Counted from the stretch's first letter, positions 46,409 to 60,214 are shown. The stretch is DNA of 64,000 nt from Ottelia alismoides (GCA_037367405.1 JAZKJV010009624.1:284393-348392); one strand, 5' to 3'. Program-made: numbers and translations. The notes: generated by a model not told the origin, from the sequence alone.

Positions 46409-46664
46409 ACCGGTATCCGAGCAGAGAACATAAAGATTTGTTCCCAACGATTCATTTACGTTTTATCCTTGTATTTGTAGTTATTTTGACCTTAGCTAAA
46501 CTCGTGTATAGATCATAGCATACGATAATTGATATCATAATAGAAACAATATCTCCTCACATCCCTTGTGTGAATTCAAAAAAGAAATCTTTAAAGGCAA
46601 AGATGACGTCCTAAAAGACACAAACACCTATTAATAAAGTGACCTAGGTCATTTTAAGACAGTA

Positions 46665-46819
46665 TGGCTCCGTTTGGTTGCAGGGTTGGGCAGGGTTGGG
46701 TTGGCCCAATCCAGGGTACCCCTCCTTCCAACCCTCCCATTCCTCCTCACAGTTTACTATTCACAGGGGTACCATAACCCAACCCAACCCTGCCTAACCC
46801 TGCAACCAAACGAACAACC
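46665..46819. mobile_element. Foldback MITE, about 155 bp (CGTTTGGTTGCAGGGTT ends)
   Basis: GGCTCCGTTTGGTTGCAGGG at the left and its near-complement (AACCCTGCAACCAAACG) at the right, with further internal pairing of GGGCAGGGTTGGGTTGG. A compact, almost perfect hairpin. 'CGTTTGGTT' ends are common among plant MITEs. Confidence 0.75.
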
Positions 46820-47994
46820 ACGAATAGCTTGGACGGGGTGGGTTGGATGGGGTGGTATTAGGAGGGAGATAATTAAAATACATATAACAAAAGATGACAC
46901 TAAAATGCAGATAAAAATCGTTCGAAAAATTCTACGATTGTTTGCGTGGCCAATAAAAGTTTCATCGAGTCGCCCCCAGTAAATCTATCATCACAGTCAC
47001 AAGGACAAGCTTGGGCAGAATACAAATGGAAAGTTAGAGCATAATGTGCTAATTATATATGTGTGCATGTTGCATAAAAATGTAAATAAAAGCCATGAAT
47101 ATGGATGGATATTCACTGTCAACTGCATCATAAACATATGGGAAACTTCACATGAGTTCATATGAGGGGATTTTTTTAATGGTTGCTTAAAAACTATCAA
47201 CGAAATCCATTGAAATTTAATCCGGTGGTTATAAAAGAAATGGGATTATTTCTTCTGTCTTTTCGAGTAAAAACCCATCTTGACATTCGAACACATTTAA
47301 AATCTCAGTTTTGTCAGCTCTAAGGGCTCGTTTGGTTACCATAAAGTATTTTTTCACCATAAAGTACTCATTTTCCTTAACGAGCTCACCTTGAGCTCGA
47401 GCCCATATCGGGCTTGATAAGGAGCTCGGCTCGCGCCTTATTGAGCCCGAGCCAGCTCAGCTAGGCTCGAACGAGCCCGAGCCCAGTTTGTAAAAGCATT
47501 GTGTATACATGAACAAATAACATGGAGTAGCTCCATGTAAATATTATAACATGGAGTAACTGACATGACAGATGGGTTGTGAATACATGAACAATGAGAG
47601 TAAAAAACAGATAAACATGTGCATGACAATTTGTAAAAGCAGACTCAATACATGTAAAATCATGGCACATACATGCAACAATTGAACGTGAAGGTGTAAA
47701 ATACAATAAAAGATTTGTAATAAATAATTACAAGGTTGTAAAAGGCATCTTATAAATAACATTGTCAACCCTTCTGCTCTGTTTATATCGCTTGCTTGCC
47801 TGGCTAAATTTACTTATATGCCAGCATAAACTTCTCAACAATCTCTTATTCTTTAACAACTTCTGATCATTGATTGTCAATAGATAACTCTTGCATCTCT
47901 CGAGACGATCCATCTGTTCATTTGGCGTGTTATACGGTTTGTTAGTAGAGGATCAAGCTAGAAAGCTCCGATGATAACATAGCGAGGAGACTCA
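46820..47994. other. Flank with hAT-end-like GAGCTCG block
   Basis: At 47380-47490 a cluster of GAGCTCG/CGAGCCC words resembles a hAT subterminal region. At about 47330 a CTCGTTTGGTTACC end occurs without a clear partner. The rest is AT-rich. Confidence 0.4.
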
Positions 47995-48292
47995 GGGGTT
48001 GTTCAGTTAGGGGGTTAAATTTCCCTTAGGCCCCATTCTCTCTCTCTCTCTCTCATATGGGTCCCATTCTTTCTCCTTTTTAATACATTAAAAAATCAAT
48101 TCATTTTCATCAATGCTATCAACAAATAATATATTATACCATTATATCATGTAAAATTTATAAACTACTCCCCTTCTACTCATTTTTCCAAATTTTAATA
48201 CAATCACATCACAACAACTATCCACTTTTCCAAACTTCAATACAATCACATCACAATAAATCCACTCAATTCCTAACCCTCTATACAAACAT
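47995..48292. mobile_element. MITE family M, copy 1
   Basis: Ends GTTCAGTTAGGGGGTTAAAT and, complemented, GTATAGAGGGTTAGGAATTG. The interior has two to three tandem units of about 42 bp built on AATACAATCACATCACAA, as in copy 2 (52458-52815). Confidence 0.65.
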
Positions 48293-49669
48293 CAAAGCAC
48301 AAAAAATGGTTTACTGATAACTACGGATTTCCAAGGGTCTAGATAAATATCCAATCGCTGAGGTGACCTATCAGAATTCCTTAGTTAATCGGCAATTAAC
48401 CCACAGTAAGAATAAACCAATTAAATCTCAAAAAATGTGGAATTAAGATTTATTATAACTCTACATCCAAATGTGTATAGGTGTAAGCACAAGTAGAGGT
48501 CGAACACTGGGAGCGAACGATTGGGAGTGAAAATAAATGCACAGCATTATTCAATTCTTACATTGTCAATGTTATTGTTTTTGTGGGTTTTTAGTTTTAT
48601 ATTTTTTATTTGTTTGCTTTATGAGTTTATTTTTTTATATTTATATGTTTTATATTTTATTTTTATATTTTTAGTTATACAATATAGGAGTGTGTGTATA
48701 TATATAAAGAGAGAGAGAGATGTACAAGACTAGGGTTAGAGAGAATATATATAGAGATGTATGTGCAAATAGTCAAAATATATCACATATAATATTTTTA
48801 GGCTTTTCATAATTTTCTATTTTTTGTTATGTTTCTAGGATTTTACTAATTTTTATGCATTTTAATGTCAAAAATATCACTAATACAGGATTAAATAATA
48901 GTTCGGAATTAATATGGGTTTTAAAATATAGTAAAAAGGTCTCAAATTAACCAAAATAATTTTAGTACGTAAATAATATATATATAATTATAAAATAGAA
49001 AAACATATTTTTGGTATTTTTGAAGAGTTTTTTATTTTTTTATGATTTTGGAGCTTCTTGAAATTTTAATATTTCCTTTTCCTATTTCCAGTGATTTTTA
49101 TTTTATGGACTCAATAAATACATGAATATACTCTATGTATTTTTTGTATTTTTTCAAAAAGTTTTTTCTATTTCTTTGGTATTTTATAAATTAAACAGTG
49201 AATAAATTTCCTTTTTAATTTTTAATAATGAGATAAATGCACAAAATTGCTAAATAAATAGATAGCATCAATCGCATGGTAGGGGCATCTACCCCATTTT
49301 TTTGGAATTTTAGGAGCAAGTTGGCTATATAAAATAAATAGAGAAAAGTCACACAATAATATGTCCTGGCAGGGGCATTGTTGCAGTAAAAATAAATAGC
49401 AGGGAGCTCTTTGCAATTTTTCCAACATAATAAAAACATTTATTTAATATTTAAGAACTATTTCACAATACATAAGAGTCACCATGCCATATGCGTAATT
49501 TTTACACGCCTCATGTGGGACTGCACATGAGGTTGGGAGGGGACCATATTGTAAATACATGAAATATGAGGTCTTATTTGCAAAAGTCCCATTTTTTTAA
49601 ACGCTAATATTTTTTTACAATATCAAAAAATAAATTACAAAACTTCGGGGCAAAGAGTGAAAATTACCC
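48293..49669. other. AT-rich flank without recognised genes
   Basis: Very AT-rich with poly-T runs and a TATATA(GA)n tract near 48690-48722. Confidence 0.5.
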
Positions 49670-50600
49670 CTAACGCGCGCGGGCGGACGGTCTTGATGCG
49701 TTCACTTATTCACGTGTCGGCACCCGGTGGCACGATGACGGTTCGTCGATGGACGCATGAGATTAGATCTCATGGATGAGATATACGGTCAAGAGGCAAC
49801 ATCGTCCAACGGCTCTGCTTTGAACTGGGAGTCCTCAAAGATTGAATGGCTCTGGGGTGCCCGGGGCGACCTTTGATCGGCCGGCGTGCTCTCCTCCGGC
49901 CACCTCCGTCACCGCCAAATGTCTCTATGCCTTCCTGGAGGTCCTCGACATCTACTGATGGCTTCCATCAAGCACCTAGAGCTCAGGCGAACTCAAGCGG
50001 GGTCGAAGAAGATGTTGAGCTCCAGGTGCCTGTTATTCATCAAAAATCGACCCTACACTTGTCTTCTGGCGCTCTTGGTCATGCAATGAAACTCGCACAA
50101 GAGAAAGAGGGGGTCATGGGACCTTATTTAGTGGAGATGGCGTCAGGTGAAGCGGAGGCGAAGGGCGGAGAGGGGAGATCTGATCTCTGGATCCAATAGG
50201 GATTTGGGTGGAATAAACAGCCTGAGGCGTAGAGAAATGGAAGGGGTACGGAGTGGAGAAGAAATGGTGGTCGGAAGACGATCGGAGCTTCGCTCCGGCG
50301 AACTATGAATTTCGATTTCTACGCTAAAACACTACTCTATAGACTACGCTAATGACGAAATTAAATTACATATGTAAAAATCTAACTAAAAGTGGTAAAA
50401 AGCGCAGCTCTTACCTCAATATTAGCCAAGGAGCAGAGACCTCGCCGGAGCGGTGGCCTGCGGCGCACCTCCTTCCTCAACGAGCGTCCACGACCTTCAG
50501 GGGACCTCCATCTGTCACCTGGACGCATACTAGGTCGAAGGTGGGAGTTCTAGGACTAGGGAAATGGCCAAATTGAGAATGGAGGAGGAGGTCTTTATTT
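49670..50600 (+). other. GC-rich island with an unrecognised open frame (49846-50199)
   Basis: A sharp change from AT-rich surroundings to GC-rich sequence. The plus frame 49846-50199 (118 codons, starts MALGCPGRPLIGRRALLRPP) has no domain I know and is partly overlapped by another frame. It could be a gene fragment carried by a transposon. Function unknown. Confidence 0.35.
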
Positions 50601-50679
50601 TTATAAACATTGGTGTGCACCCTTATTGTCCAGGTGATGGTGAAGAATCTATGTTATATACAATGTGTACAGGGTGTGG

Positions 50680-51010
50680 GCGTGTATCTACAATGTGCCA
50701 GGAACATTTCTTGTAAAGGAAGCGAGTGCGATTGATGGATGGTGCGCCTAGGAAAAAAGGGAGAAAACATGGGATTTGGCCGATTTGACGGGCTGGAGGA
50801 TGAGTTATTTATGAACATTATGGGGGTACCCGTATTGACCGATCATAATCAATGAATCTAGCGTATTTATAAGGGATCCAAGCCATGGGCGTGTATCATG
50901 ATGGTTTTGGAAGTAATTTCAGTGAAGGGATCGATGCAATTTGAGCGATGGATCGGTTGGGAAAATTGGGAGAAAACGCGAGGTTTGACAGATCTGACGT
51001 GTTGCAGAGG
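50680..51010. repeat. Diverged direct duplication of about 190 bp
   Basis: GGGCGTGTATC... followed by GGGAGAAAAC and (T/C)TG-GG-TGA-GG-TGA-TT occurs at 50690-50800 and again at 50885-51010. Confidence 0.5.
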
Positions 51011-52457
51011 CTGAAGGCTGAGTTGACCGGAGGTCAACAGAGGGAGCCTTGCCATTGGTCCATGTAGGCTCACTACATGACAAAATTGTAGGGTTATTAA
51101 GGAATAATTATTTAAAAATAACAAATGATTTTATTAATTTATGGGGGTATAAAATAAGATATGTTTACTATTTTATTTGGTTCTTTCTTATGATTTTTAT
51201 TTATTTTTTTGGCTTTATTTATTAGTAATTAATTTTTATTTGTGTATTTAGAGGTATATTCATCTATGTTTTGTGCCTTTTTATTTATATTTTGTATATT
51301 TTATTTTATTATTTTGTTATTTTATTTTATATATTTACAACTTATTTTTGTGAGTATAATTATATTTTTATTTGATTTTTATGATGTTATTTGTATATTT
51401 AAATAAATAGAGATGTATATTATATTGGTATATTCACATGTATTTTACCTATGTTTTATGTATTCCATTTTATTTTAATGTATTTCAATGATTTTAATTT
51501 TGGTTCTGTATTTTTAATAGAATATAAATGATATTTACAATATTATAAAAATATGAAAGAATACAAGTATTAAAGAATGTATTTCCCTTTTATTTATATA
51601 GAACACATGTATTTCATCTACGTTTTTATATATATTTTTCCCATTTTACATTATTTTTTTGGTTAATTATAATTTTAATATACACATATGTTATAAATAA
51701 TGTTTACAAAATTATAAAAATATGAATTTGTAAAAATAATGAATAATGAATAAATTGAATATTTTAATCGGTATTATGCACAATAAGGGCGCAAAACCTA
51801 ACTTTTACACAATAACTCAAAAAATATAAAACCACCACCATTAAAATATCTCATGGACAATTATATACAATTAGAGGTGGTTTTGTTAAGTTTTGAGATT
51901 TTATTGAAAATATAAGGGTGTGTGAAGTTTGATTTTTGGCTTTTTATTCCGAGTATAAAATGTACACTGTGTATTATTTTTATGCGAACTCAATTTTGTA
52001 TTTTTATTTATATTATTATTTGTAACTTTCATGTCCAAAGTTTCTTTATTTGATACAAAAATAATAAATAATAAAATAGGTGTCAAAAATGCATAACTAG
52101 TGAATAAATAAATGAGGTATTTATTGTCTTTCTGGCCATTATCTCCCCGTACTTTATTCCTTGTCGACCAATTCCATTCTAGATATGGTCTCAGGGTTAG
52201 GGTCATAAAATATTTGTAATATTTTACTCCTTTTTATTTTCTTCTCTTTATTCTATAGTTTTTGCGTTAAAAACCTTATTTTATATACAATAAATATAAT
52301 AAATAATGAATGCTAATATGTATAAATTAATGTTATTTATACGCATTTGCTGGGGGTTTTAAGGCCAAAATGATAGAATAAAGGTGATGCGATGGAGATT
52401 CATCATTACCATCCCACAATTTAACCCACCATAACCTGAGTACCAAACACACCATTA
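51011..52457. other. AT-rich flank without recognised genes
   Basis: Long AT-rich sequence dominated by ATTTTATTTAT-type words. Open frames are short and unconvincing. Confidence 0.5.
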
Positions 52458-52815
52458 GATCCTATTCGTTTGGGGGGTTACCCCCCACTTGAGGGGTTAC
52501 ACCCAAAGCTCATTTCTCTATCCCTCTTATCGGGCCCACTCTCTCTCCATAAAAAATATATATTATATCATTGTATCATCTAAAATTTATAAAATAAAAA
52601 TATTCTATTCACTATTTAAAACTTCAATACGATCACATGACAATAATTACCCACTTTTTCAAATTTCAATATGATCGTATCACAATAACTACTCACTTTT
52701 CAAAAATTAACCACAATCACATCACACAAACCTTCTCAATTCTAAACCCACCAATCAAACACCAAAATACAAAAAAAATCACCCTCCCCATATAACCCAC
52801 GAATCAAACACATCA
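52458..52815. mobile_element. MITE family M, copy 2, with TTA target duplication
   Basis: Flanked by TTA at 52455-52457 and 52816-52818, as expected for PIF/Harbinger (Tourist-like) MITEs. Ends GATCCTATTCGTTTGGGGGG and, complemented, TGATGTGTTTGATTCGTGGG. Three tandem units of about 43 bp on AATACGATCACATGACAA lie inside. Confidence 0.7.
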
Positions 52816-52818
52816 TTA

Positions 52819-54913
52819 AGTTTACGAGAGAGAGAGAATTTCATAGAGAATATCAATGCCTCGACAAAACTCCGCATTCATTCTTGAGGTACATTCAACA
52901 ATAGAAGCGATTCCACGTCATCGAGGCACATTTAACATACGTAAATATATTCAGAGCCCTACTATATCATGTAAAAAACTCCACATTTATTTTTATTTTT
53001 TATGCCTATTTTTTGCTTCATAAATTACCCAACTAAAAAATCAAGATTAAAAAAATAGCAGGAAGCGTGCCAAAAAGAACAATCGAACTCATCTGTATTA
53101 CCATCCATGTTTATTTTATTTTATTTTTACAATTTAGAAAATAGATAGTACATAAATATCACAATATTGATATAGTTGCAACAAAGGTGTTGTAATTGAT
53201 TTTTTTGTGAATTCGATTCCAAAAAATCCAGCAGTATATATTGAATCTTTGGTTAATCCTCTGCATATCGATAAAATTCCGCAAAGTTTGATACATTATT
53301 ACGGATTATACGGAATAGAATATTTAAAACAAAAAAAGCAGATATTTTATGCACATAAATCACCTTAAAAATTACTTGTACATGCATTTACCTTTTCCTA
53401 AATTTCAAGCCCTTATTAGAAATTTTAGATTTTGTCGAGATCTACAACTATTATGTTGGACATTTTTTGATCTAATGCTTTCTTTTATTTTATATTTATA
53501 TATGCATGTTCCTCTCTTTTCTTTTTTCCTGGTGTCGTAGTGTGGGTGCTCTCCCGTTGACCACTCATCCACTTCAGCATGTTTGTTGATCTGTAGTCAA
53601 CATAACCTAAGATCAACTTCTCATTGGATGCCTTCAGCCCACGTCGTCGGGATGGCATTGACCTCGGTCAACCCCACCCTCTTGCACCTTTTCTCCCACT
53701 CCCCTTTCTCATTTATGCCGACACCCACATCCAGACACCATAGCCACCATCTCCCTCGTCCTCCTGCCACCATGGGAGCCTCCAGCCTTTGTCCCGTCGC
53801 CCATTAGCAAACCCCAACAACCTATAAAAAATCCTCATGTTAATTTTGTGTCAAGTCGTCTTGTCCCCGCATCCATCATTTCTCGTGACGTGACGAGGTC
53901 TGCTGGAGCCAAGCTCACCATAACAACCCCTGTCGCAGCTAATGATGCATTTACCCAATGTTTATTTCCATAATGTAAAACTCCTGAATGGTATATGCAT
54001 TTATGTTTTACCATGATTAGTTTATCTCATATATTTTTTATATTTTTAGCAATATGTGTTATATATGTGTATATATGTGTTTTGGATTTTCACATGTATT
54101 TTGTAAACATATACATATAAACTACACATGATGAACGAAATTAAAATAAACCAATAAATGTATATACATAAACATATATCATGAATATAAAATTTTTTAT
54201 TTGAGTTCATTTTATTCTGTAGCGACCTGTAAGTTATTAATAGATAAACAATTATTGATTGGATTAAAAATAATTTATTTGATTTGTAAAATAAAGAAGG
54301 GTGAAAGATGGTCGTGAAGGTCCATTTCAACCCTCTTTTCCATGCAAGCAAGGCTCTTTTTGTGAAATGGATGACTCTCGCTCTCTCACTTATTAAGATA
54401 TTAAGATAGATAAAGAGAGATATATACAGGTAGAGGGTGAGAGTGGGAGTGAGATATTGAACGAGATGAGAGAAAGAAAGAGAGAGCACGAGAAGGAGAT
54501 GACGTTGTGTATTTTGCCATATTCATATCTAACAATGGCAACTCGATAACGAATATTGATACAACGAAATCGGAGGTGCATACTGTGAGTGTCATCGATG
54601 ACCTTTCCGTCGTCGACTTTGAATTTGACCGGACAAGCTTGGAGGCACATCAATGTTGTCTGCGACAGTCTGGAACCGTGTAGTCAAAATGTCTTCGTGT
54701 TTTTGCACTGTCGAGGTATGTGTCGAACCCTTAAGAACGTTAGGGAGAGTTTTGATATTGGTCTGCAATTCATATCTAAGTATGCACGGACACCTTATTT
54801 TATTCTCGTCAGCACTACATGATTGACAGATATGAGCAATGCACATCGAAATTGTTATATTAATTAATATCCTATCCTCAACAATTACAATTGGCTGTGT
54901 ATTTGGGCCCACG
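52819..54913. other. Flank without recognised genes
   Basis: Mostly AT-rich. 53560-53960 is C-rich with short open frames and unrecognised. 54390-54500 holds a (GA)n-like tract. Confidence 0.5.
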
Positions 54914-56286
54914 CAAGGCTGTTCATGGTAAGCGGGCCGGATGGATATCTGATCCAATCCAGATGGCCTTGAACTCGAGTTATTGGGTACCCATTTAGAC
55001 AGTCGGATCTGGGTATCCATCCCGTATGATACGGCTTTCATCGGTGCTCCATCTGGATTGAGTGGAAACTCGACGGATCGACCTTGTTCCTTCTAGCCAC
55101 GCCCCTCACTAACTCGTATCCAGAATGCCCCTCCCAAGTTCCAATCCCACCAGTTTCGGTCTCTGGTCCCTCCTACCATGTGGTCCTTCGACAATGCCAT
55201 TCATTTGATAATTCATCATTACATGTCAGCAACAAAAACCTAGGGCTCTACGATCAACCACGACATCGACCTTGCGGGCTTGTCCTCTCAGGGTTGCTCC
55301 TTTGAGCGACGAAACCCTAGATTGTTGTCGATTCTTTACGTCAAATGATCATGTACTTCCTCCTACTTGATTTAATTTTTTTGTACTAGCATGTTGTATC
55401 TCTTATTTAACTTTGAGTGCGGTGTTGTGGTTGGTTGGATTTGGGACCAAAAATAGACTATGAGGATTTAATTTGGTGATAGATGGTATGATATAGTTGA
55501 GTGGGAGGAAGATTGCATTAGTATGAGTGAGTTGTCATACTATAGCAGCATCTAGTGCTTTAAGTTTGACTAGTCCTTCTGAATATTCTAATTGGAGATC
55601 ATAGAGGGACTGCAGAGGGAGCTATTTGTAATTGGCTTTACCCTTATGCTATAACAGTAAGGCCTAGTATATTTTGTCCAAAAAGTTATAAGGAATTATG
55701 TGAATCAAGAGAGGATGTCTTCCCTTTGAGGCGATATACAAAGAAATCATGTGAATCAAGAGAGGATGCCATTTGAGGTGATATATAAAGAAATTATGTG
55801 AATACGTTTTATGCAGAATGGTTGTTTTGCTGTTATGTGAATTAAGAGAGGCTGTCTTACCTTTATTTTGATTGTGGTCTAGTTTCTTGTCATTCCCGAG
55901 TACATGGAGATGTCCTTTTGTTTCCCCTGCATTCTTGTATGCTTCTTCTGAACTTTATGCACAACTTGGATGCACAACATAAAGATAGAACATGTAGAAT
56001 TACAAGCAGAAGGCTCAAAACTATAGTTTAAAGATAGAGGATTTCCAATTAAACTAATATTAAAGGATCCCCGTGTCCCATGCTATTTAGCACTCAATGG
56101 TAGTAAATAAGTGGTATGATGATTTAATTCTTGAGCACTTATTCATGAAAACTCAAATGTACTGTAATTTGCATTCTTCGATTTGAGTACGTCTTGTATG
56201 TTATTGTCCTCAAATAATTTCTTAATTTGCTTTGTTAACAATGCTTGTTGGTTATATGTTATGTTCTTTTTTTCTAAAATTATTGG

Positions 56287-58308
56287 ATGTCAAGCATAAA
56301 CGATACAGTGGACTCTAGTAAAGAGAGAATTACAGGGTTTGGTTATGATCAAGCAATTCAAAATGAGGCAGTTCATTTGGAGATGTCCCATCATCCTACG
56401 AAGTCTTCTATGGAAACAAGTCAAACTTCATCTTCTCGGAAATCATCATGGGTATGGAAACATTGCATTGTTGATGAATTATTAAAATCAAGTGAACGTC
56501 GAGGAGTGTGCAAATATTGTCAAGAAATTATCAAATGCCCACCCTCTCATGGAACTACTAGTTTGAGCAATCACCTACTGCGATGCGATAAGTTTGTTGG
56601 AAATGATAAATTTGAGAAGTTAGAAATGTTACAACGAAGAACTGTGAAAGATGTTGGGTGCTTCTTCCCATTCATAACTGTCTTCTAGATTCAACCAGAA
56701 TGAATGTCGTAAAGCTCTTGTGAAAATGATCATTATTGACGAGATGCCATCTAGATGTGTAGAATGCGAGGGATTTCGTCGTTTTTGTAGTGTTGCAGTA
56801 CCTCAACTAAAAGTTCCTTCTCGTTTTACTGTCTCACAAGAGGCTTTTGATGAGTATGTGAAAGAAAAGGGAGATATAAAGAATTCTACTGCGAAGCTTT
56901 CTTGTAGGATCTCTCTCACAACAGACACATAGACATCATGTCAAAACTTAATCTATATGTGTCTCACAGCTCGTTTCGTTGATATCGATTTCCTTTTACA
57001 CAAGAAGATAATTAATTTTTGTCCCATATATGGTCACTCTGGTGAAGCCATATGCAAAGTAGTGGAGAATTGCCCACATGATTGGGGTATATAAAGAGTT
57101 ATGGCCATTACCGTGGACAATGCAAGCTCCAACGATGTAGATATTCAATATATGAAGAAAAGACTTAATAATTAGAAGGGAACTATTCTGAATGACGGAC
57201 ATCTACATTTGAGGTATGCAGTGCATATTTTAAATGTGATTGTCAAAGAAGGATTAGCGGACGTGGATGGCTCAATTTTTAGAGTTCGTTCAACTGTGAA
57301 GTATGTAAAGTCTTCTCCAAACCGAGAACAGAAATTCAGACCTTGCATCGAGAAAGAAAGAATACTTTCAAAGAGTCTTATATCTTCAGATGTAGAGACT
57401 ATATGGAATTCTACGTACTTGATGTTGGAGTCATCCGTGAAGTTTGAAAAGGCATTTGATTTGCTAGAAACAATCAATATCAAGTATGTAGTTGATCTCA
57501 CATCTTCTGAAAACAGAGGTTTGTCAGGAATACATGACTGGGAGAGTGCTCGCACCTTATTGCCATTTTTGAAAATCTTCTACGATGCTACATTGAAATT
57601 AGCTGACACGAAGTATGTAACCGACAATGAGTACTTGCAAGAGATGTTTGGTATTGGCCTAATTCTTTCGAGAAGATGTAGAAGTGATGATCCACGTACA
57701 CAATTGATGGCTTCTAAGATAAAGGCATAATACGATAAATATTGGAGAAATGTTGAAAATATAAATATTATGTTATTTCTTGCCTTTGTTATTGATCTCG
57801 CTATAGGTTGTGCTATGTGAACTGGATTATTGACCAATCATATGATCATGATAAGGCCACAATCTTGAAGGAAAAGGTGCAAATTGTTCTATCCTCAATG
57901 TTTGAGGTATATGCCTTGGTCGTGCCTTTCTCAAGTGTGCAATTTTCTACCATGATACGTGAAGTGGGTGAAGAAATTGATGATGTACATGATATTGAAG
58001 AATTCATGACAATATTATATGATCAACAATACACAATTCAAAGAGGAACGGATGACAAAAATTAATTGGATAAATATTTGGGAGAATACAGTGAATATCG
58101 CAATAAAGCCTTAGAAATATTGAGTTGGTGGAAAGTGAATTCTTCCAAATTTCGCATTTTATCTGCAATTGCTAGAGATTTACTAGCAATGCCAACTTCA
58201 ACAGTTGCATCCGAGTCAGTTTTTAGTGCCGGTGGCCGCACTCTAGATTCATTTCGTAGCTCTCTACGTATAAGAATGGTCGAGGCTCTTATTTGCGGGA
58301 GAGAATGA
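56287..58308 (+). pseudogene. hAT transposase pseudogene (BED finger, RNase-H-like core, dimerisation domain)
   Basis: Reading the plus strand across frames: BED zinc finger (WVWKHCIVDELLKSSERRGV, CKYCQEIIK, TTSLSNHLLRCDKF; Cys-x2-Cys...His-x4-Cys), then FTVSQEAFDEYVKEKGD, the first catalytic region CRISLTTDT (followed by a stop where Trp is expected), CLTARFVDIDF, VMAITVDNASSND (second Asp), HLRYAVHILNVIVKEGL, and at 58066-58308 the hAT dimerisation domain (EYRNKALEILSWWKVNSSKF, ILSAIARDLLAMPTSTVASE, SVFSAGGRTLDSFRSSLR). Gene order and motifs are those of the plant RICESLEEPER/DAYSLEEPER-like hAT family. At least five stops or frameshifts make it inactive. Confidence 0.93.
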
Positions 58309-58750
58309 TTTTGAAAATCAAATAGCTCAATTGTAGTTGAGGAAACTCTTGAAAATCTTCAAATGATAGATTCAGGTAACCTTTTTTATATGTTAATTGA
58401 TAGTATTTTACATGTATACTTTGATGTAATTATGTGGTGACTTGTATTTACGTTATTTTGTAGAGATGGCAGGTGTAAGTGCAAACAACATTTTCATGAA
58501 TATCAATGATTAGGCTCTATTCATTCTTGCGTTCCTTCGTGCTATCCAGTGTGTTAATGACAATGGATAATACATCAATAGTGAAGTCTAGAGCATCAAC
58601 ACGATCTTTGAAGCTGAGTTGCGATCAAGTTTTATCCATCTAGTAAAGCTTTCTTCCATCTTTTCTTCTTTTAGTTGATATTATATTGTGAGTTAATAAC
58701 TTTAAGTATTCTCCGTTGTAACTTGAGAAAGGTTTAAATATTTTTGGTAG

Positions 58751-59005
58751 TTGGGTTTTAACGATCTTCGTGTGTATAAGTTCCAAATGGTGTATGTCAA
58801 TGGTTTATGTTTGGCCAGTGAATCTCATATCTATAACATGAGTATGACTTTTTTTCTTGAATCTATGCTAAATAATGTTTGGCTTGTGGAGGCTATGAAT
58901 GTGTGGGAGGATCTAACAGGCAAAGAGCTAAATAAGACCTTCATCCCTGGAGAAGAATGCATCCTTAAATTGGACAATAAGCATCAAAATTTGTCTGTTT
59001 CATGA
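58751..59005 (+). other. Unrecognised open frame within the hAT 3' region
   Basis: An 84-codon frame, MGFNDLRVYKFQMVYVNGLC..., lies between the transposase stop and the 3' end of the element. No domain recognised. It may be untranslated element sequence. Confidence 0.2.
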
Positions 59006-60028
59006 ATTTGATTTGGACCTGATCATGCTATTTGATAATTTCATTTGGAAAGAAACTGCTGGTTGACCTCCAATGAGCATCCAACAATTATTATGTGGGA
59101 TCTGATATTTGATTTGAACCTTTTTTTTAATACTTCACTTCGTCAATGCAAATAGTTAATGAGGCATACTCTTGTGATATCATACAGAAATAGTTGGAGA
59201 TTTGCGCATGCGGATTCCTTGCACCCACTAGTGGTTGACAACTAAGGAATGGTATTTATATAATAGAATTTATTGCTTCACTATACAATAAAAGGTTTTG
59301 TTCGTGCATTCAGCAGAATCATGAGTATAGCATGCCTCTTTTCTTAAATTTAGTGTTTACTATTATTTTTGTGCATTCAAGTGTAGATTTTTGTACATTC
59401 TAGGGTGCAGATTTTGCACATTCCAGAGTAGATACTGAGATCTATCTAACGTTATTTTGTGCGTTCCATAGTCCATATTTTTATTTTAGTGATCCGTGTA
59501 TATCCGCGGATATCCATTACCCATCCAACTAGTTCGGATACCCACTAGAATGGGTACTCGTTAGAATGGATCGGGTTGATACGTTGACCAGTTGATGACG
59601 GATCGAGATGGTTTATGGTTGAACGGGTCGGGTACCCGCCCCATGCACACCCCTAGGCCCACACATATACAAATCAGAAGATACGTGTGTTACGATTAAT
59701 AGTTACCATGCATGCATTTCTGCGAGTTTAATTGTAGGCTAATTAATAGTTGATTCATTCGTTTATATCAGTCTTCTTCTCAATTTGTTTGCCATTCATA
59801 TCACTGATGATTCGAGAATCAATAAATCACGTTCCTTTGGGTTTCTGGTAATACTGTAACTTGTTCGATATCAGATTATAATTGCATGTGTGTAACAATT
59901 GGTCAAGACATTACTGTAACGTGTACCTGATTTTCCATCATTAAAGAGTACTTTATGCGAGTATGCTACACAATATATTCATGATATGATTCAAAACCGA
60001 AAACCATATCGATGTCTTGATCTATATA

Positions 60029-60134
60029 TGTCATGTGTTTAGTTACACATATATTTCCAACAAACACCTGACCTTGGTTTATTCATATGCGCTCTGTCAT
60101 GTGTTTAGTTACACATATATTTCCAACAAACACC
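60029..60134. repeat. 40-bp direct repeat, period 66
   Basis: TGTCATGTGTTTAGTTACAC... occurs at 60029-60068 and 60095-60134, identical by eye. Confidence 0.88.
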
Positions 60135-60214
60135 CAACCCCCACTCAACCACGGTTGATATAAATTTAGGAAAAAGCAGGTGGATACTGGAAACAGGATA
60201 TGGGTATTATTTAT

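Larger units (their letters stand above)
54914..59655 (+). mobile_element. Complete but decayed autonomous-type hAT element, 4742 bp
   Basis: Flanked by GGCCCACG (54906-54913) and GGCCCACA (59656-59663), an 8-bp TSD with one mismatch. Termini CAAGGCTGTTCATGG and, complemented, TAGGGGTGTGCATGG match at 11 of 15 positions; the subterminal 150 bp at each end holds GGGTACCCATT/GGATATCCATT-type inverted words. It encloses a transposase pseudogene (56287-58308) preceded by a GC-richer leader (55040-55330). Confidence 0.92.

Noticed and set aside
54592..55041. 149-codon minus-strand open frame
   Set aside because: It runs across the left boundary of the hAT element and through its terminal repeat, so it is not a gene.
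56287..58308. Domesticated hAT transposase gene (DAYSLEEPER-like)
   Set aside because: Multiple stops and frameshifts, and the TSD and terminal repeats are still present, so it is an ordinary decayed element.
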